Part shown: positions 1 to 6,832 of the stretch, in pieces
Layout: every line of letters begins with the position of its first letter
Position numbering within the stretch: the first letter of the stretch is position 1
Source: an uncultured Bacteroidia bacterium
GTDB lineage: Bacteria > Bacteroidota > Bacteroidia > SpSt-205
Assembly: GCA_937995505.1 (NCBI GenBank)
Contig: CALKJV010000166.1
Location: 1 to 9,306 of the forward strand
DNA: 9,306 bases
Reading direction: 5' to 3'
The notes under the pieces: model-generated
Told to the model about the DNA's origin: nothing
What the model saw: only the letters and a program-made list of their open reading frames with translations
Database searches by the model: none
Translations under genes and position numbers: made by a program

Positions 1-1659
1 CTCGCAAATCTCTACCCCGCCGGAAAGGCTTGCTCGCCAGAGGGGATATCGGTCGGTGGTCCACGTAAGTCGCCCTACAGGAGCTAAACGCCTCCAACCC
101 AAGCCGTAGCGAGCAAGCACTTCCGCTTCCCAGTTAGAAGCGCCTCGCTGCATGCTGTACACTAGTTTGAGAGGTAGAAACCATCCTTCTAACCCCGTGT
201 AGCCTGGCCATGTGAGGAAAATGCCCCATTCCCTCCCTTGCTCTCCTTGCCGTCGCATGCGCCTCCAGCCTACGCCCCTTTGACCAAAGGTGAAACCGCT
301 TTCTTTGACCAGCCGAGCTTGGGTATCGCGCTGAGCAGCCAATGAGTCTTGATAGAGGATATAGCGTTGCTGCGCAGAGTCTAAGGGGGCCTGCCGCACG
401 CTATCCCAGAAGGTGGCTTGGGCGGTGGCTGCTTCTGGCGCTATCCATAGCGGCTCCTTCCAGTCTATCCGCCCTACCCGTAAAGTCTCTACTGCCACTC
501 GAGCACGGGGTGGGCGCTCCTCCGACACCGTAGGAGCAGACTTAGATTTGACCCTACGAGAAGGGGAAGCGGGCTGCGCAGAATTTTGTGCGATAAGGAC
601 TTGATAACGCTTGTAGGAAGCGTACCCCTCCCCCGAAAAACTCAGCTCCCCTACGCCTGCGGCTACACGGAATTTGGCTTGGAAGTTGAGTTCGCCGGGT
701 ACATAGCACTCCCCTACTGGCACATACGTAAAACGCACCGCTATGGAATCGGTATATCGGATAGGCCTAGGCCCCCAAATGCCCCACTCTAAGCCGACAA
801 GCGCATAAGACTCATCTGCCAGCACGAGGTAGCCGGTTACGCAGGGCGAAGTGCGACTTTTAGGCTCTACGGCGACCTTGTAGAAAAGCTGTTCTTCATC
901 CCAGTAGCTCCCTACCAAGCGATACCGATAATAGAGAGGGGCATCTCGTGCCAGAGGTAAAATAAACGGCGTTTCGGTAAGCTCTTGGAGGGAAAGCCTT
1001 TCGCCATAAGGGTCAAAACCTTGAAAAATCCAGCTGCCCAAAAAGCTATATTGGCGAGTGCCTACTATCCGAGAGCGCACAATCTCCTCTCGGTAGCGAT
1101 CTGGCGCAGAAAAGTAGAGCTGCGAAAGGGCTTCACTCATCCAAAAGATGTCGCCGGGCTTTAGGGTATCTGGGAGGAGGCGGCGGAGGGCCCAGCTTGC
1201 TTCCCCCAAACGGGCAGAAAAAAGCGTGTAGGTCTCTACCCGAAATGCCGGCAAGCAGGCACGGTTGCGCGCTTTGGCGGCAATAGCTTTGCGGATGAGG
1301 ATCTCGGCGGGGTCACGCCCCTCCTCCGTGATAATGACGCCGGGCAGCCGCACCTCCTGCGGGTATAGCGTGAAACTCCGCTGAGTCTCAGGCGCTTCCA
1401 GTTCTACGCTATCTATGCGGGTTCGGTAGCCCAGGTGGCGCAGCTCTATGCGTACTCGCTGGGGACCTGTAAAGCTAAGCGTAAAGCGCCCCTCGGCCGT
1501 AGAGACGGTCTGGAAGCCGCTTTCTGGCAGGCGCACGATGGTATGGGGGAGCGGTCGTCCTTCAGGGTCTAAGACCTGCCCCCGCAGCACAAAAGTCTGC
1601 GCTTGCATCCCCCCTAAGCCTACCCATCCCGCTAAGAGCACGAGCCGCACCCCAGCCAT
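1..1659 (-). CDS. Carboxypeptidase-regulatory-like / DUF5686 family protein, N-terminal 553 residues (3' end outside window)
   Basis: The minus strand is open from an ATG at 1659 to the left edge with no stop, giving 553 codons of a longer protein. Residues 1-21 look like a signal peptide (hydrophobic VLLAGWVGLGG, then MQAQ as a likely cleavage region). Residues about 24-100 form a CarboxypepD_reg-like beta-sandwich (RGQVLDPEGRPLPHT, STAEGRFTL). From about 105 the sequence matches my memory of DUF5686: DPAEILIRKAIAAK (117-130), MSEALSQLYFS (174-184), IVRSRIVGT (193-201) and a PLYYRYRLVGSYWDEE stretch near 241-256. Residues 355-390 are low-complexity and basic. Known family members are Bacteroidota envelope proteins of around 800 residues with a C-terminal part predicted to be an outer-membrane barrel; that part is cut off here. 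Molecular function is unknown. The gene is divergent from the T9SS cargo gene at 1731 and has a TAGCTTTG box just upstream. The family call is firm; the role is not. Confidence 0.88.
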   Translation of the reverse strand, partial: MAGVRLVLLAGWVGLGGMQAQTFVLRGQVLDPEGRPLPHTIVRLPESGFQTVSTAEGRFTLSFTGPQRVRIELRHLGYRTRIDSVELEAPETQRSFTLYPQEVRLPGVIITEEGRDPAEILIRKAIAAKARNRACLPAFRVETYTLFSARLGEASWALRRLLPDTLKPGDIFWMSEALSQLYFSAPDRYREEIVRSRIVGTRQYSFLGSWIFQGFDPYGERLSLQELTETPFILPLARDAPLYYRYRLVGSYWDEEQLFYKVAVEPKSRTSPCVTGYLVLADESYALVGLEWGIWGPRPIRYTDSIAVRFTYVPVGECYVPGELNFQAKFRVAAGVGELSFSGEGYASYKRYQVLIAQNSAQPASPSRRVKSKSAPTVSEERPPRARVAVETLRVGRIDWKEPLWIAPEAATAQATFWDSVRQAPLDSAQQRYILYQDSLAAQRDTQARLVKESGFTFGQRGVGWRRMRRQGEQGREWGIFLTWPGYTGLEGWFLPLKLVYSMQRGASNWEAEVLARYGLGWRRLAPVGRLTWTTDRYPLWRASLSGGVEICE

Positions 1660-1668
1660 ACACGCGCC

Positions 1669-1676
1669 CAAAGCTA
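1669..1676 (-). promoter_or_regulatory. Candidate Bacteroidota -7 box (TAGCTTTG) for the DUF5686 gene
   Basis: Read on the minus strand, the sequence TAGCTTTG matches the phylum's -7 consensus TAnnTTTG exactly and ends 9 nt before the ATG at 1659. I see no TTG or TTTG at the usual spacing upstream; the nearest TTTG (1707-1710, minus) is about 30 nt away. If the box is used, the transcript would start only a few bases before the start codon. The match is short and could be chance. Confidence 0.45.
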
Positions 1677-1697
1677 CGGAAAAAGCCCCCGAGCCTC

Positions 1698-1726
1698 TTG
1701 CAGCTTCAAAAAAGTTCGTACTTTTA
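1698..1726 (+). promoter_or_regulatory. Candidate promoter for the T9SS cargo gene (TTG -N18- TACTTTTA)
   Basis: A TTG at 1698-1700 and a TACTTTTA at 1719-1726 are separated by 18 bases, close to the Bacteroidota pattern of a -33 TTG/TTTG and a -7 TAnnTTTG (seven of eight positions if the last G is counted). The box ends 4 nt before the ATG at 1731, which implies a leaderless or nearly leaderless mRNA. The TTG could also be read as an upstream in-frame start codon, but the signal peptide argues against that. Confidence 0.4.
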
Positions 1727-1730
1727 CTTT

Positions 1731-2522
1731 ATGCGGCAGTGGCGTATAAGTTTCATTTGGTTTGCAGCGCTTGCTTTGAGCTTGGTAGCTTTCAAGGGCA
1801 CGAACTCTTCACAGCCCCCGCTTGCTCGCACGGGTGCACCGGGAGAGGGAAGCTGCCGAGATTGCCATAGCGGCGGCACAGGGGCAGTTACCATCACGCT
1901 TACACCCAGTGGTGGAGGATCGCTTACTACCTACACGCCTGGCGGCCCAGCTTTGACCCTCTCTTTGAGCGTATCGCACGGTACGGCGAGCATATATGGC
2001 TTTCAGCTTACTGCGCTGAGCAGCCAAGCCGGCCAGGAAAATACCCCGAATCAAGGCCTTAGCACGACTGGGGGTACAGGGACGATCCTACAGACAGGCA
2101 GCAACGGCCGAAAGTATCTCGCCCACTCAGGTAGCTCTAGTGCGGGTAACTGGACCTTTACTTGGACCCCACCCGCTACAGATGTAGGCCCTATCACTTG
2201 GTATATTGCCGCTAACGCCGCCAATGGAAACGGTACTACTAGCGGAGATGCCACGGGTATAACTTCCCTTACCTTACAGCCTGATGTGCCTTCTGCCCTT
2301 TCTACAGCAGAAACGAGGCCCTTCCAGTTGATAGGGAATACCCTTTCTCTCAGCGCGCCTGTCACTGGGGCTACGCTTTATACCTTGGATGGGCGGGAAA
2401 TCCTGCGCTGGCAAGCGGGAGAAGGTCCCTTGACGCTCAGTGAGAAGCCGGCCCTTTACCTCCTGCGCATCTACACCCCCACCGGCGAAAGTATCCATAA
2501 AATCCTCGTCTCCGGCCTCTAA
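1731..2522 (+). CDS. Secreted choice-of-anchor V (Reeler-like) protein with CxxCH motif and T9SS type A sorting domain
   Basis: This is a 263-residue exported protein. Residues 1-21 form a classic signal peptide (MRQWR, then a hydrophobic run to LVAF), which is why ATG 1731 is preferred over the in-frame TTG at 1698. A short segment, TGAPGEGSCRDCHSGG (34-49), carries one CxxCH (Cys42, Cys45, His46), the usual covalent c-type heme signature. Residues about 50-185 resemble the choice-of-anchor V/Reeler-like domain of Bacteroidota surface proteins: KYLAHSG near 128, WTFTWTPPATDVGPITWYIAANAANGNG at 141-168, then SGDATG. Residues 200-263 look like a T9SS type A C-terminal sorting domain: ATLYTLDGREILRW, ALYLLRIYTPTGESIHKILV. 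The protein should cross the inner membrane by Sec and the outer membrane by T9SS. It is divergent from the DUF5686 gene and convergent with manC. Its ligand or partner cannot be told from sequence, and heme attachment is unproven. Confidence 0.85.
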   Translation: MRQWRISFIWFAALALSLVAFKGTNSSQPPLARTGAPGEGSCRDCHSGGTGAVTITLTPSGGGSLTTYTPGGPALTLSLSVSHGTASIYGFQLTALSSQAGQENTPNQGLSTTGGTGTILQTGSNGRKYLAHSGSSSAGNWTFTWTPPATDVGPITWYIAANAANGNGTTSGDATGITSLTLQPDVPSALSTAETRPFQLIGNTLSLSAPVTGATLYTLDGREILRWQAGEGPLTLSEKPALYLLRIYTPTGESIHKILVSGL

Positions 2523-2560
2523 GGGCTGCTCCGGCCTTATAGGTACTCCACTTGGAGCTC

Positions 2561-2588
2561 TCCTTGGGGTCTGAGCGACCTTCAAGGA
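2561..2588. terminator. Hairpin in the convergent gap, possible bidirectional terminator without U-tract
   Basis: The arms TCCTTG (2561-2566) and CAAGGA (2583-2588) pair. Inside them GGTC (2568-2571) pairs with GACC (2577-2580) around the loop TGAGC, with a G bulge opposite TT. The hairpin lies in the 72-bp gap between the end of the T9SS cargo gene and the end of manC, where a terminator for both transcripts is expected. No T-run follows on either strand, so intrinsic termination in the standard sense is doubtful; it may act as a 3' end stabiliser or assist Rho. Confidence 0.45.
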
Positions 2589-2594
2589 TAGGAC

Positions 2595-3659
2595 TCACAG
2601 GTACTCGGCTCGCCCGTCGGTACGCAACCGCTGCACCCACTCCCGAATGCTCTGCTCCTGGGAACGAGGGAGGATAAGTAGCGCATCTTCGGTATCTATC
2701 ACGAGGTAGCCCGAAAGCCCCTCTGCAATAATGAGCTTCTCTGGGCGCGAGGCGAAAAGCAGAGTATCTTGCACCCCACGCAGCTGCGCCTGTGCCCGTA
2801 GTGTATTACCGTGGGCGTCGTGGGGAGAAAGCTCATGTACGGCATTCCAGCCCCCTAAGTCCCACCACGCAAAGTCCCCCTCTACCACCATCACAGGGTG
2901 GTACTTCTCCATCACAGCATAATCAAAAGAGATAGAGCTTGCCTGCTCTAAGGCTGCGCGAATAGCCTCGGTATCGGTGGGGTCTATTCCTTGAAAAAGC
3001 TCGTATAAGTCGGGGGCATGCTTCGCAAAAGCTTCTTTTAGGACAGAAGCTCGGGCCAGAAACATCCCACTATTCCAGAGAAAATCCCCACTTTGCACGA
3101 AAAGCTCCGCCAGTTCCAGGGGAGGTTTTTCGGTAAAGGTCTTGACGGGGTGGCAGAGCCGTCCGGCTGTAGGCACATACTGGATATAGCCGTAGCCGGT
3201 ATGGGGGTATTTGGGTTTGAGGCCAATGGTAAAGATGGCCTCGCTAAAATCACAATTTTCCAAAATGCGCCGGATGAGGGCGAGATAAGGCTGCTCCTGA
3301 GGAATATAATGATCGGCGGGGAGGATCCAGAGGATAGCTTCGGGGTCTTGAGCAGCGACCGCGCAGGCAGCCCAGAGAATACTCGGAGCGGTATTTCGCT
3401 GGAGAGGCTCCAGGAGGAGGCGGCTCGGTAGTAAAGAGGACAGCTGCTCCTGCAAAAGGGCGCTATGTCCCTGGCTCCCTACGACCCAGATACGCTCTAC
3501 AGGCAAAAGCTGCTTTACCCGGGCGAAGCTCGCTTGCAAAAGACTCTGCCCTGTGCCTAAGATGTCTAGAAACTGCTTAGGTTTGGCCGCGCGGCTCACA
3601 GGCCAAAAGCGCGTACCGCTCCCCCCCGCCAGAAGTACCGCATGCGTGTGCTCTATCAT
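2595..3659 (-). CDS. manC: Mannose-1-phosphate guanylyltransferase (GDP-mannose pyrophosphorylase)
   Basis: This 354-residue cytoplasmic enzyme converts mannose 1-phosphate and GTP to GDP-mannose and pyrophosphate, supplying mannose, fucose and related sugars for surface glycans. The nucleotidyltransferase signature LLAGGSGTRFWPVSR sits at 9-23 with Lys28 in the KPKQF segment. Other family landmarks are EPLQRNTAPS (84-93), LPADH (113-117), GYGYI (155-159), FTEKP (175-179), WNSGMF (195-200), SFDYAVMEK (244-252) and WWDLGGW (265-271). A short C-terminal beta-helix-like tail follows. The length fits the single-domain form; the phosphomannose isomerase domain of the long bifunctional type is absent. 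The start ATG (3657-3659) overlaps the kdsD stop (TGA, 3656-3658) as ATGA, so it is the second gene of the operon and probably translated by coupling. No phosphomannomutase gene is seen in the window. Confidence 0.93.
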   Translation of the reverse strand: MIEHTHAVLLAGGSGTRFWPVSRAAKPKQFLDILGTGQSLLQASFARVKQLLPVERIWVVGSQGHSALLQEQLSSLLPSRLLLEPLQRNTAPSILWAACAVAAQDPEAILWILPADHYIPQEQPYLALIRRILENCDFSEAIFTIGLKPKYPHTGYGYIQYVPTAGRLCHPVKTFTEKPPLELAELFVQSGDFLWNSGMFLARASVLKEAFAKHAPDLYELFQGIDPTDTEAIRAALEQASSISFDYAVMEKYHPVMVVEGDFAWWDLGGWNAVHELSPHDAHGNTLRAQAQLRGVQDTLLFASRPEKLIIAEGLSGYLVIDTEDALLILPRSQEQSIREWVQRLRTDGRAEYL

Positions 3660-4615
3660 TGCAGCCCCTCCCGAATAAGGTCATGAAAATGTATCATCCC
3701 CCAGGGTCGCCCCTCCTCTAACACAATGAGCTGAGACACCTGATACGTGCGCATGAGGTGAAGGGCTTCGTAGGCTTTTTGGTCCAACTCAATCGTTCGG
3801 GGGCTTGGTGTAGCAATCTGCTTGGCTTCTAAGGCAAATACGTGCACAGGGTCGTGCTTTTCTAAGGTTCGGCGCACATCGCCATCGGTGATGATGCCAC
3901 GCAGCTCAGTGCTATCGGGGGCGAGGACGGCTACGGCGCCTTTTCGGCCGGCGGTAATGGCTAAGAGCACTTCCCGGAAGGGGGCATTTTCGGGTACGCT
4001 GGGGAGATGCGAGTCTGCTATATCGCGCACCCGTAGGAGGAGCCTTTTCCCTAAGCTACCTGCGGGATGGGTAGCGGCGAATTCCGTCGGGCCGAAGCGC
4101 CGAGCTTGCATCAGCGCCACGGCCAGCGCATCCCCAAACGCCAAAGCCACCGTCGTAGAAGCCGTAGGAAGTAGGTCATGGGGGCAGGCTTCTCGGGCGA
4201 CCGAGAGGTCTATCACTAAGTCAGCCGCTCGCGCTACATGGCTCTGGGGCTGCCCTACGCAAGCTACCAACTTGGCCCCCCGCTCCCGCAGGACCGGAAG
4301 GAGTGCTCGGACCTCAGGCGTCTCCCCACTTTTAGAAAAAATAAGCACCAAATCTCCCGGCTGTACAATCCCCACATCTCCATGTACGGCTTCGGTGGCG
4401 TGCAGCCAGACCGCCGGCGTACCCACCGAATTCAGCGTAGCCGCTATCTTCGCTGCGATGTGGGCGCTTTTACCGACTCCGGTCAAGATGACTTTGCCCT
4501 GCAGGGCTAAAATTCGCTCTACCAACTCTGAAAAAGCTCCATCTAGCCTCTCTGCCACCGCCTGCAGCGCCTCTGCCTCTGTACACAGCACCCAACGAGC
4601 CAGCTCCGTATGCAT
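3656..4615 (-). CDS. kdsD: Arabinose-5-phosphate isomerase, KpsF/GutQ family (SIS + two CBS domains)
   Basis: This 319-residue protein should interconvert ribulose 5-phosphate and arabinose 5-phosphate, the first step toward Kdo of lipopolysaccharide. The SIS domain fills about 30-175: GVGKSAHIAAKIAATL (46-61), SKSGETPEV (94-102), EACPHDLLPTASTT (142-155) and HPAGSLGKRLL (183-193). Lys49, Glu142 and His183 fit the family's active-site positions. Two CBS repeats follow, at about 199-255 (with GIITDGDVRR at 240-249) and 265-319. Length and domain order match KdsD. It heads the minus-strand operon with manC and starts about 24 nt from a perfect TACCTTTG box. The family also includes GutQ and KpsF paralogues with the same activity, so the symbol is the common choice rather than proof of a unique copy. 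Confidence 0.92.
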   Translation of the reverse strand: MHTELARWVLCTEAEALQAVAERLDGAFSELVERILALQGKVILTGVGKSAHIAAKIAATLNSVGTPAVWLHATEAVHGDVGIVQPGDLVLIFSKSGETPEVRALLPVLRERGAKLVACVGQPQSHVARAADLVIDLSVAREACPHDLLPTASTTVALAFGDALAVALMQARRFGPTEFAATHPAGSLGKRLLLRVRDIADSHLPSVPENAPFREVLLAITAGRKGAVAVLAPDSTELRGIITDGDVRRTLEKHDPVHVFALEAKQIATPSPRTIELDQKAYEALHLMRTYQVSQLIVLEEGRPWGMIHFHDLIREGLQ

Positions 4616-4629
4616 GGAAGTTTTTTGCT

Positions 4630-4637
4630 TATCTTTG
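4630..4637 (+). promoter_or_regulatory. Candidate -7 box (TATCTTTG) for the recQ-LT-birA-coaX chain
   Basis: TATCTTTG on the plus strand is an exact match to TAnnTTTG and ends 26 nt before the ATG at 4664. The box supports 4664 as the recQ start, because a start at 4610 would lie upstream of the promoter. I see no matching -33 TTG; that position falls inside the kdsD start region. Confidence 0.6.
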
Positions 4638-4638
4638 G

Positions 4639-4646
4639 CAAAGGTA
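4639..4646 (-). promoter_or_regulatory. Candidate -7 box (TACCTTTG) for the kdsD-manC operon
   Basis: On the minus strand TACCTTTG matches the Bacteroidota -7 consensus TAnnTTTG exactly, ending 23 nt before the kdsD ATG at 4615 and so giving a leader of normal length. No clear -33 TTG lies at the expected distance. The box sits head to head with the recQ-side box, with only one base between them. Confidence 0.6.
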
Positions 4647-4663
4647 CAAACTCACTTGCGAGT

Positions 4664-6832
4664 ATGTCGGCGGCTACGATAGACCTACGAGAAGCCTTAC
4701 AGCGGTATTTTGGGCACACCTCGTTCCGAGGCCCGCAGGAGGAGATCATTCGCACGCTGCTCTCGGGGCGGAATGTAATGGTGATTATGCCTACGGGGGC
4801 CGGGAAATCTCTCTGCTATCAGCTGCCTGCGATGCTTTCTTCGGGCACCGCTCTGGTGGTTTCTCCGCTCATTGCCCTGATGAAAAATCAAGTAGACCAG
4901 ATGCAGGCGTATGATATTCCGGCGCTCTTTCTAAATAGCAGCTTGTCGCGCCGAGAATATGAAGAGGTAAAGCGAGCTTGCCTCCGGGGTGAGACGAAAC
5001 TGCTGTATGTAGCTCCAGAGACGCTCTTAAGTGAGAGTTTCGCTGAGGTTCTCAGCCAGATGCAGCTGAGTTTCGTAGCGGTGGATGAAGCCCACTGCAT
5101 TTCAGAATGGGGGCATGACTTCCGCCCAGAATACCGCCGAATCCGACATGCGCTGCGCCCTCTCCCTACCTCTCCTCCCATTATTGCCCTTACCGCCACC
5201 GCCACTCCCCGAGTACAGCGCGACATCTTAGAAAACTTGGAGATTACCGATGCAGTGGTGTTTCGTACCAGTTTCAACCGCCCCAATCTCTACTACCAAA
5301 TCACTCCTAAGCGTTCGGCCCAAGCGACGCTCAAGGAGATTGTGCAGTACATCCGTTCTCGCCCGGGCCAGTCAGGCATTATCTACTGTCACTCGCGCCG
5401 ACGGGTAGAAGAAGTAGCGAGCACCCTGCAAGCCAATCACATCAAAGCTCTGCCCTACCACGCCGGCATGGACGCTGCGCAGCGCAATCAAAACCAAGAC
5501 GCCTTCCTCAACGAAGAGGTACAGGTTATCGTGGCCACAATCGCCTTCGGCATGGGGATTGACAAGCCTGACGTGCGCTTTGTGATCCATTACGATGTGC
5601 CCAAAAGCATTGAAAACTACTACCAAGAGACTGGCCGTGCCGGGCGAGATGGCTTGCCAGCCGACTGCATCTTGTACTACGATTACAATGACATCCTCAA
5701 GCTAGACCGCTTCCTCAAAGACAAGCCCGCCAGCGAGCGCGAAGCCATTGTATTCCTGCTGCAAGAGATGGCCTATTTCTGCGAAACGAGCCAGTGCCGA
5801 CGAAAGTTTCTCTTGCAGTATTTCGGTGAGACCTACGAGATAAATAAGTGCGCTGGCCAATGCGATAACTGCCGCTATCCGAAAAAGGGCTTTGATGGGC
5901 AAGCGGTGGCAGAGCCTATTCTACGCACGTTAGCGGCTTTAGAGCGGTTTCCGCTTACGCCGGTGCTTGACTTTCTGATGGGCCTCAAGCCGGAGATTGG
6001 AGGCAGAACTCTGCCCACCGCCGGCGCCCTCAAGGGGTACTCCATAGATGACCTCAGGGCCTACGCCATACAGCTCCTGGTAGAAGGGTACCTTCAGCGT
6101 GACCCGCTAGATTATACCCTTTGGATGGTTACGGACAAGGGCCGTGCTTACTTAGAAGCACCGCATCCCCTACCCCTGTATCCGCCTTTTGACAGAAGCG
6201 CAGCCCCTGAGGAGGATACTCCTATTGAGGAGCTCAGATTGCACGATGAGCTTCTCCTGGAGAAGCTACGCGATCTGCGCCGAAAAATCGCCCAACAGCG
6301 CCGAGTGCCGCCCTATGTGATCTTTCAGGAGCCCACCCTCATAGAAATGGCCACCCAATATCCCATCACCGTAGAAGAATTGAGCCGCATTTCCGGCGTG
6401 GGTGTCGCTAAAGCCCGCAAGTTTGGAAAACCCTTCACCGACCTCATCCGAGACTACGTAGAAGAGAACGATATTGAACGGCCCCTCGAGCTTATCGTAC
6501 CTACTCCTCAGAAAAAACAAGTCGATTGGCCCGAAATCATTGAATCCATTGACCACCGAATCCCCTTACCTACCATTGCAAGCCGCCTGGGACTTAACTT
6601 AGAGGAACTTCTGGAAAAAATTGAGCAGATCGTCTTCCAAGCTGGCGTGCAGCTCAAGCTGGACTACGCCGTAAAAGCCCTCATAGATCCCGACCGGGTA
6701 GATGAAGCCTTTGATTACTTCTATGAAGCGCAGAGCGACGACTTAGAGGAAGCCATGCGCGCCCTACGCGGCGAATATACCTACGAGGAACTGCGTCTCT
6801 TACGGCTTCACTTCCATCTCTCCGTAGGCTAA
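4664..6832 (+). CDS. recQ: ATP-dependent DNA helicase RecQ
   Basis: This 722-residue 3'-5' superfamily 2 helicase acts in recombination and stalled-fork repair. Helicase motifs are intact: PTGAGKS (43-49, Walker A), DEAHCISEWGHDFRPEY (141-157, Walker B plus aromatic-rich loop), TATAT (177-181), IIYCHSRRR (239-247), ATIAFGMGIDKPDV (291-304) and QETGRAGRDG (321-330). The RQC zinc site is Cys378, Cys396, Cys400 and Cys403, followed by a winged helix to about 500. An HRDC domain spans about 527-602, and a further helical, HTH-like C-terminal domain (about 618-720) matches the extension common in Bacteroidota RecQ; E. coli RecQ is about 610 residues. ATG 4664 is chosen because the protein then begins at the conserved LREALQRYFGHTSFRGPQ region and lies downstream of the TATCTTTG box; an in-frame ATG at 4610 would overlap kdsD. 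The stop overlaps the next gene's ATG by one base (TAATG). Confidence 0.95.
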   Translation: MSAATIDLREALQRYFGHTSFRGPQEEIIRTLLSGRNVMVIMPTGAGKSLCYQLPAMLSSGTALVVSPLIALMKNQVDQMQAYDIPALFLNSSLSRREYEEVKRACLRGETKLLYVAPETLLSESFAEVLSQMQLSFVAVDEAHCISEWGHDFRPEYRRIRHALRPLPTSPPIIALTATATPRVQRDILENLEITDAVVFRTSFNRPNLYYQITPKRSAQATLKEIVQYIRSRPGQSGIIYCHSRRRVEEVASTLQANHIKALPYHAGMDAAQRNQNQDAFLNEEVQVIVATIAFGMGIDKPDVRFVIHYDVPKSIENYYQETGRAGRDGLPADCILYYDYNDILKLDRFLKDKPASEREAIVFLLQEMAYFCETSQCRRKFLLQYFGETYEINKCAGQCDNCRYPKKGFDGQAVAEPILRTLAALERFPLTPVLDFLMGLKPEIGGRTLPTAGALKGYSIDDLRAYAIQLLVEGYLQRDPLDYTLWMVTDKGRAYLEAPHPLPLYPPFDRSAAPEEDTPIEELRLHDELLLEKLRDLRRKIAQQRRVPPYVIFQEPTLIEMATQYPITVEELSRISGVGVAKARKFGKPFTDLIRDYVEENDIERPLELIVPTPQKKQVDWPEIIESIDHRIPLPTIASRLGLNLEELLEKIEQIVFQAGVQLKLDYAVKALIDPDRVDEAFDYFYEAQSDDLEEAMRALRGEYTYEELRLLRLHFHLSVG

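Larger units (their letters stand above)
4630..4646. repeat. 17-bp near-palindrome formed by two head-to-head -7 boxes
   Basis: TATCTTTGGCAAAGGTA pairs with itself in seven of eight arm positions around a single central base; the only arm mismatch is the third base from each end. The symmetry follows largely from the two opposed TAnnTTTG boxes, but the shared C at the fourth position of both boxes extends it. It could also serve as an operator for a dimeric regulator. Confidence 0.6.

Noticed and set aside
342..792. Several short plus-strand open frames, with another at 1448-1870
   Set aside because: They lie antisense to the DUF5686 reading frame, which is continuous over 553 codons with family motifs. 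The short frames have no recognisable content.
1698..1730. In-frame TTG start adding 11 residues to the T9SS cargo protein
   Set aside because: The signal peptide begins cleanly at ATG 1731 (MRQWR followed by a hydrophobic core), and the TTG fits better as a -33 element.
4610..4663. An 18-residue N-terminal extension of RecQ starting at an ATG at 4610
   Set aside because: It would overlap the kdsD start and sit upstream of the TATCTTTG box. The extra residues do not resemble a RecQ N terminus, which begins well from the ATG at 4664.
4650..4663. Small inverted repeat ACTC...GAGT just before the recQ ATG
   Set aside because: A 4-bp stem with a 6-base loop is expected by chance and too weak to support a regulatory claim.
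3822..4682. A 286-codon plus-strand open frame antisense to kdsD
   Set aside because: Its product is Ser/Arg/Ala-rich with no recognisable domain, while the opposite strand encodes a full SIS-CBS isomerase. It is a composition-driven shadow frame.
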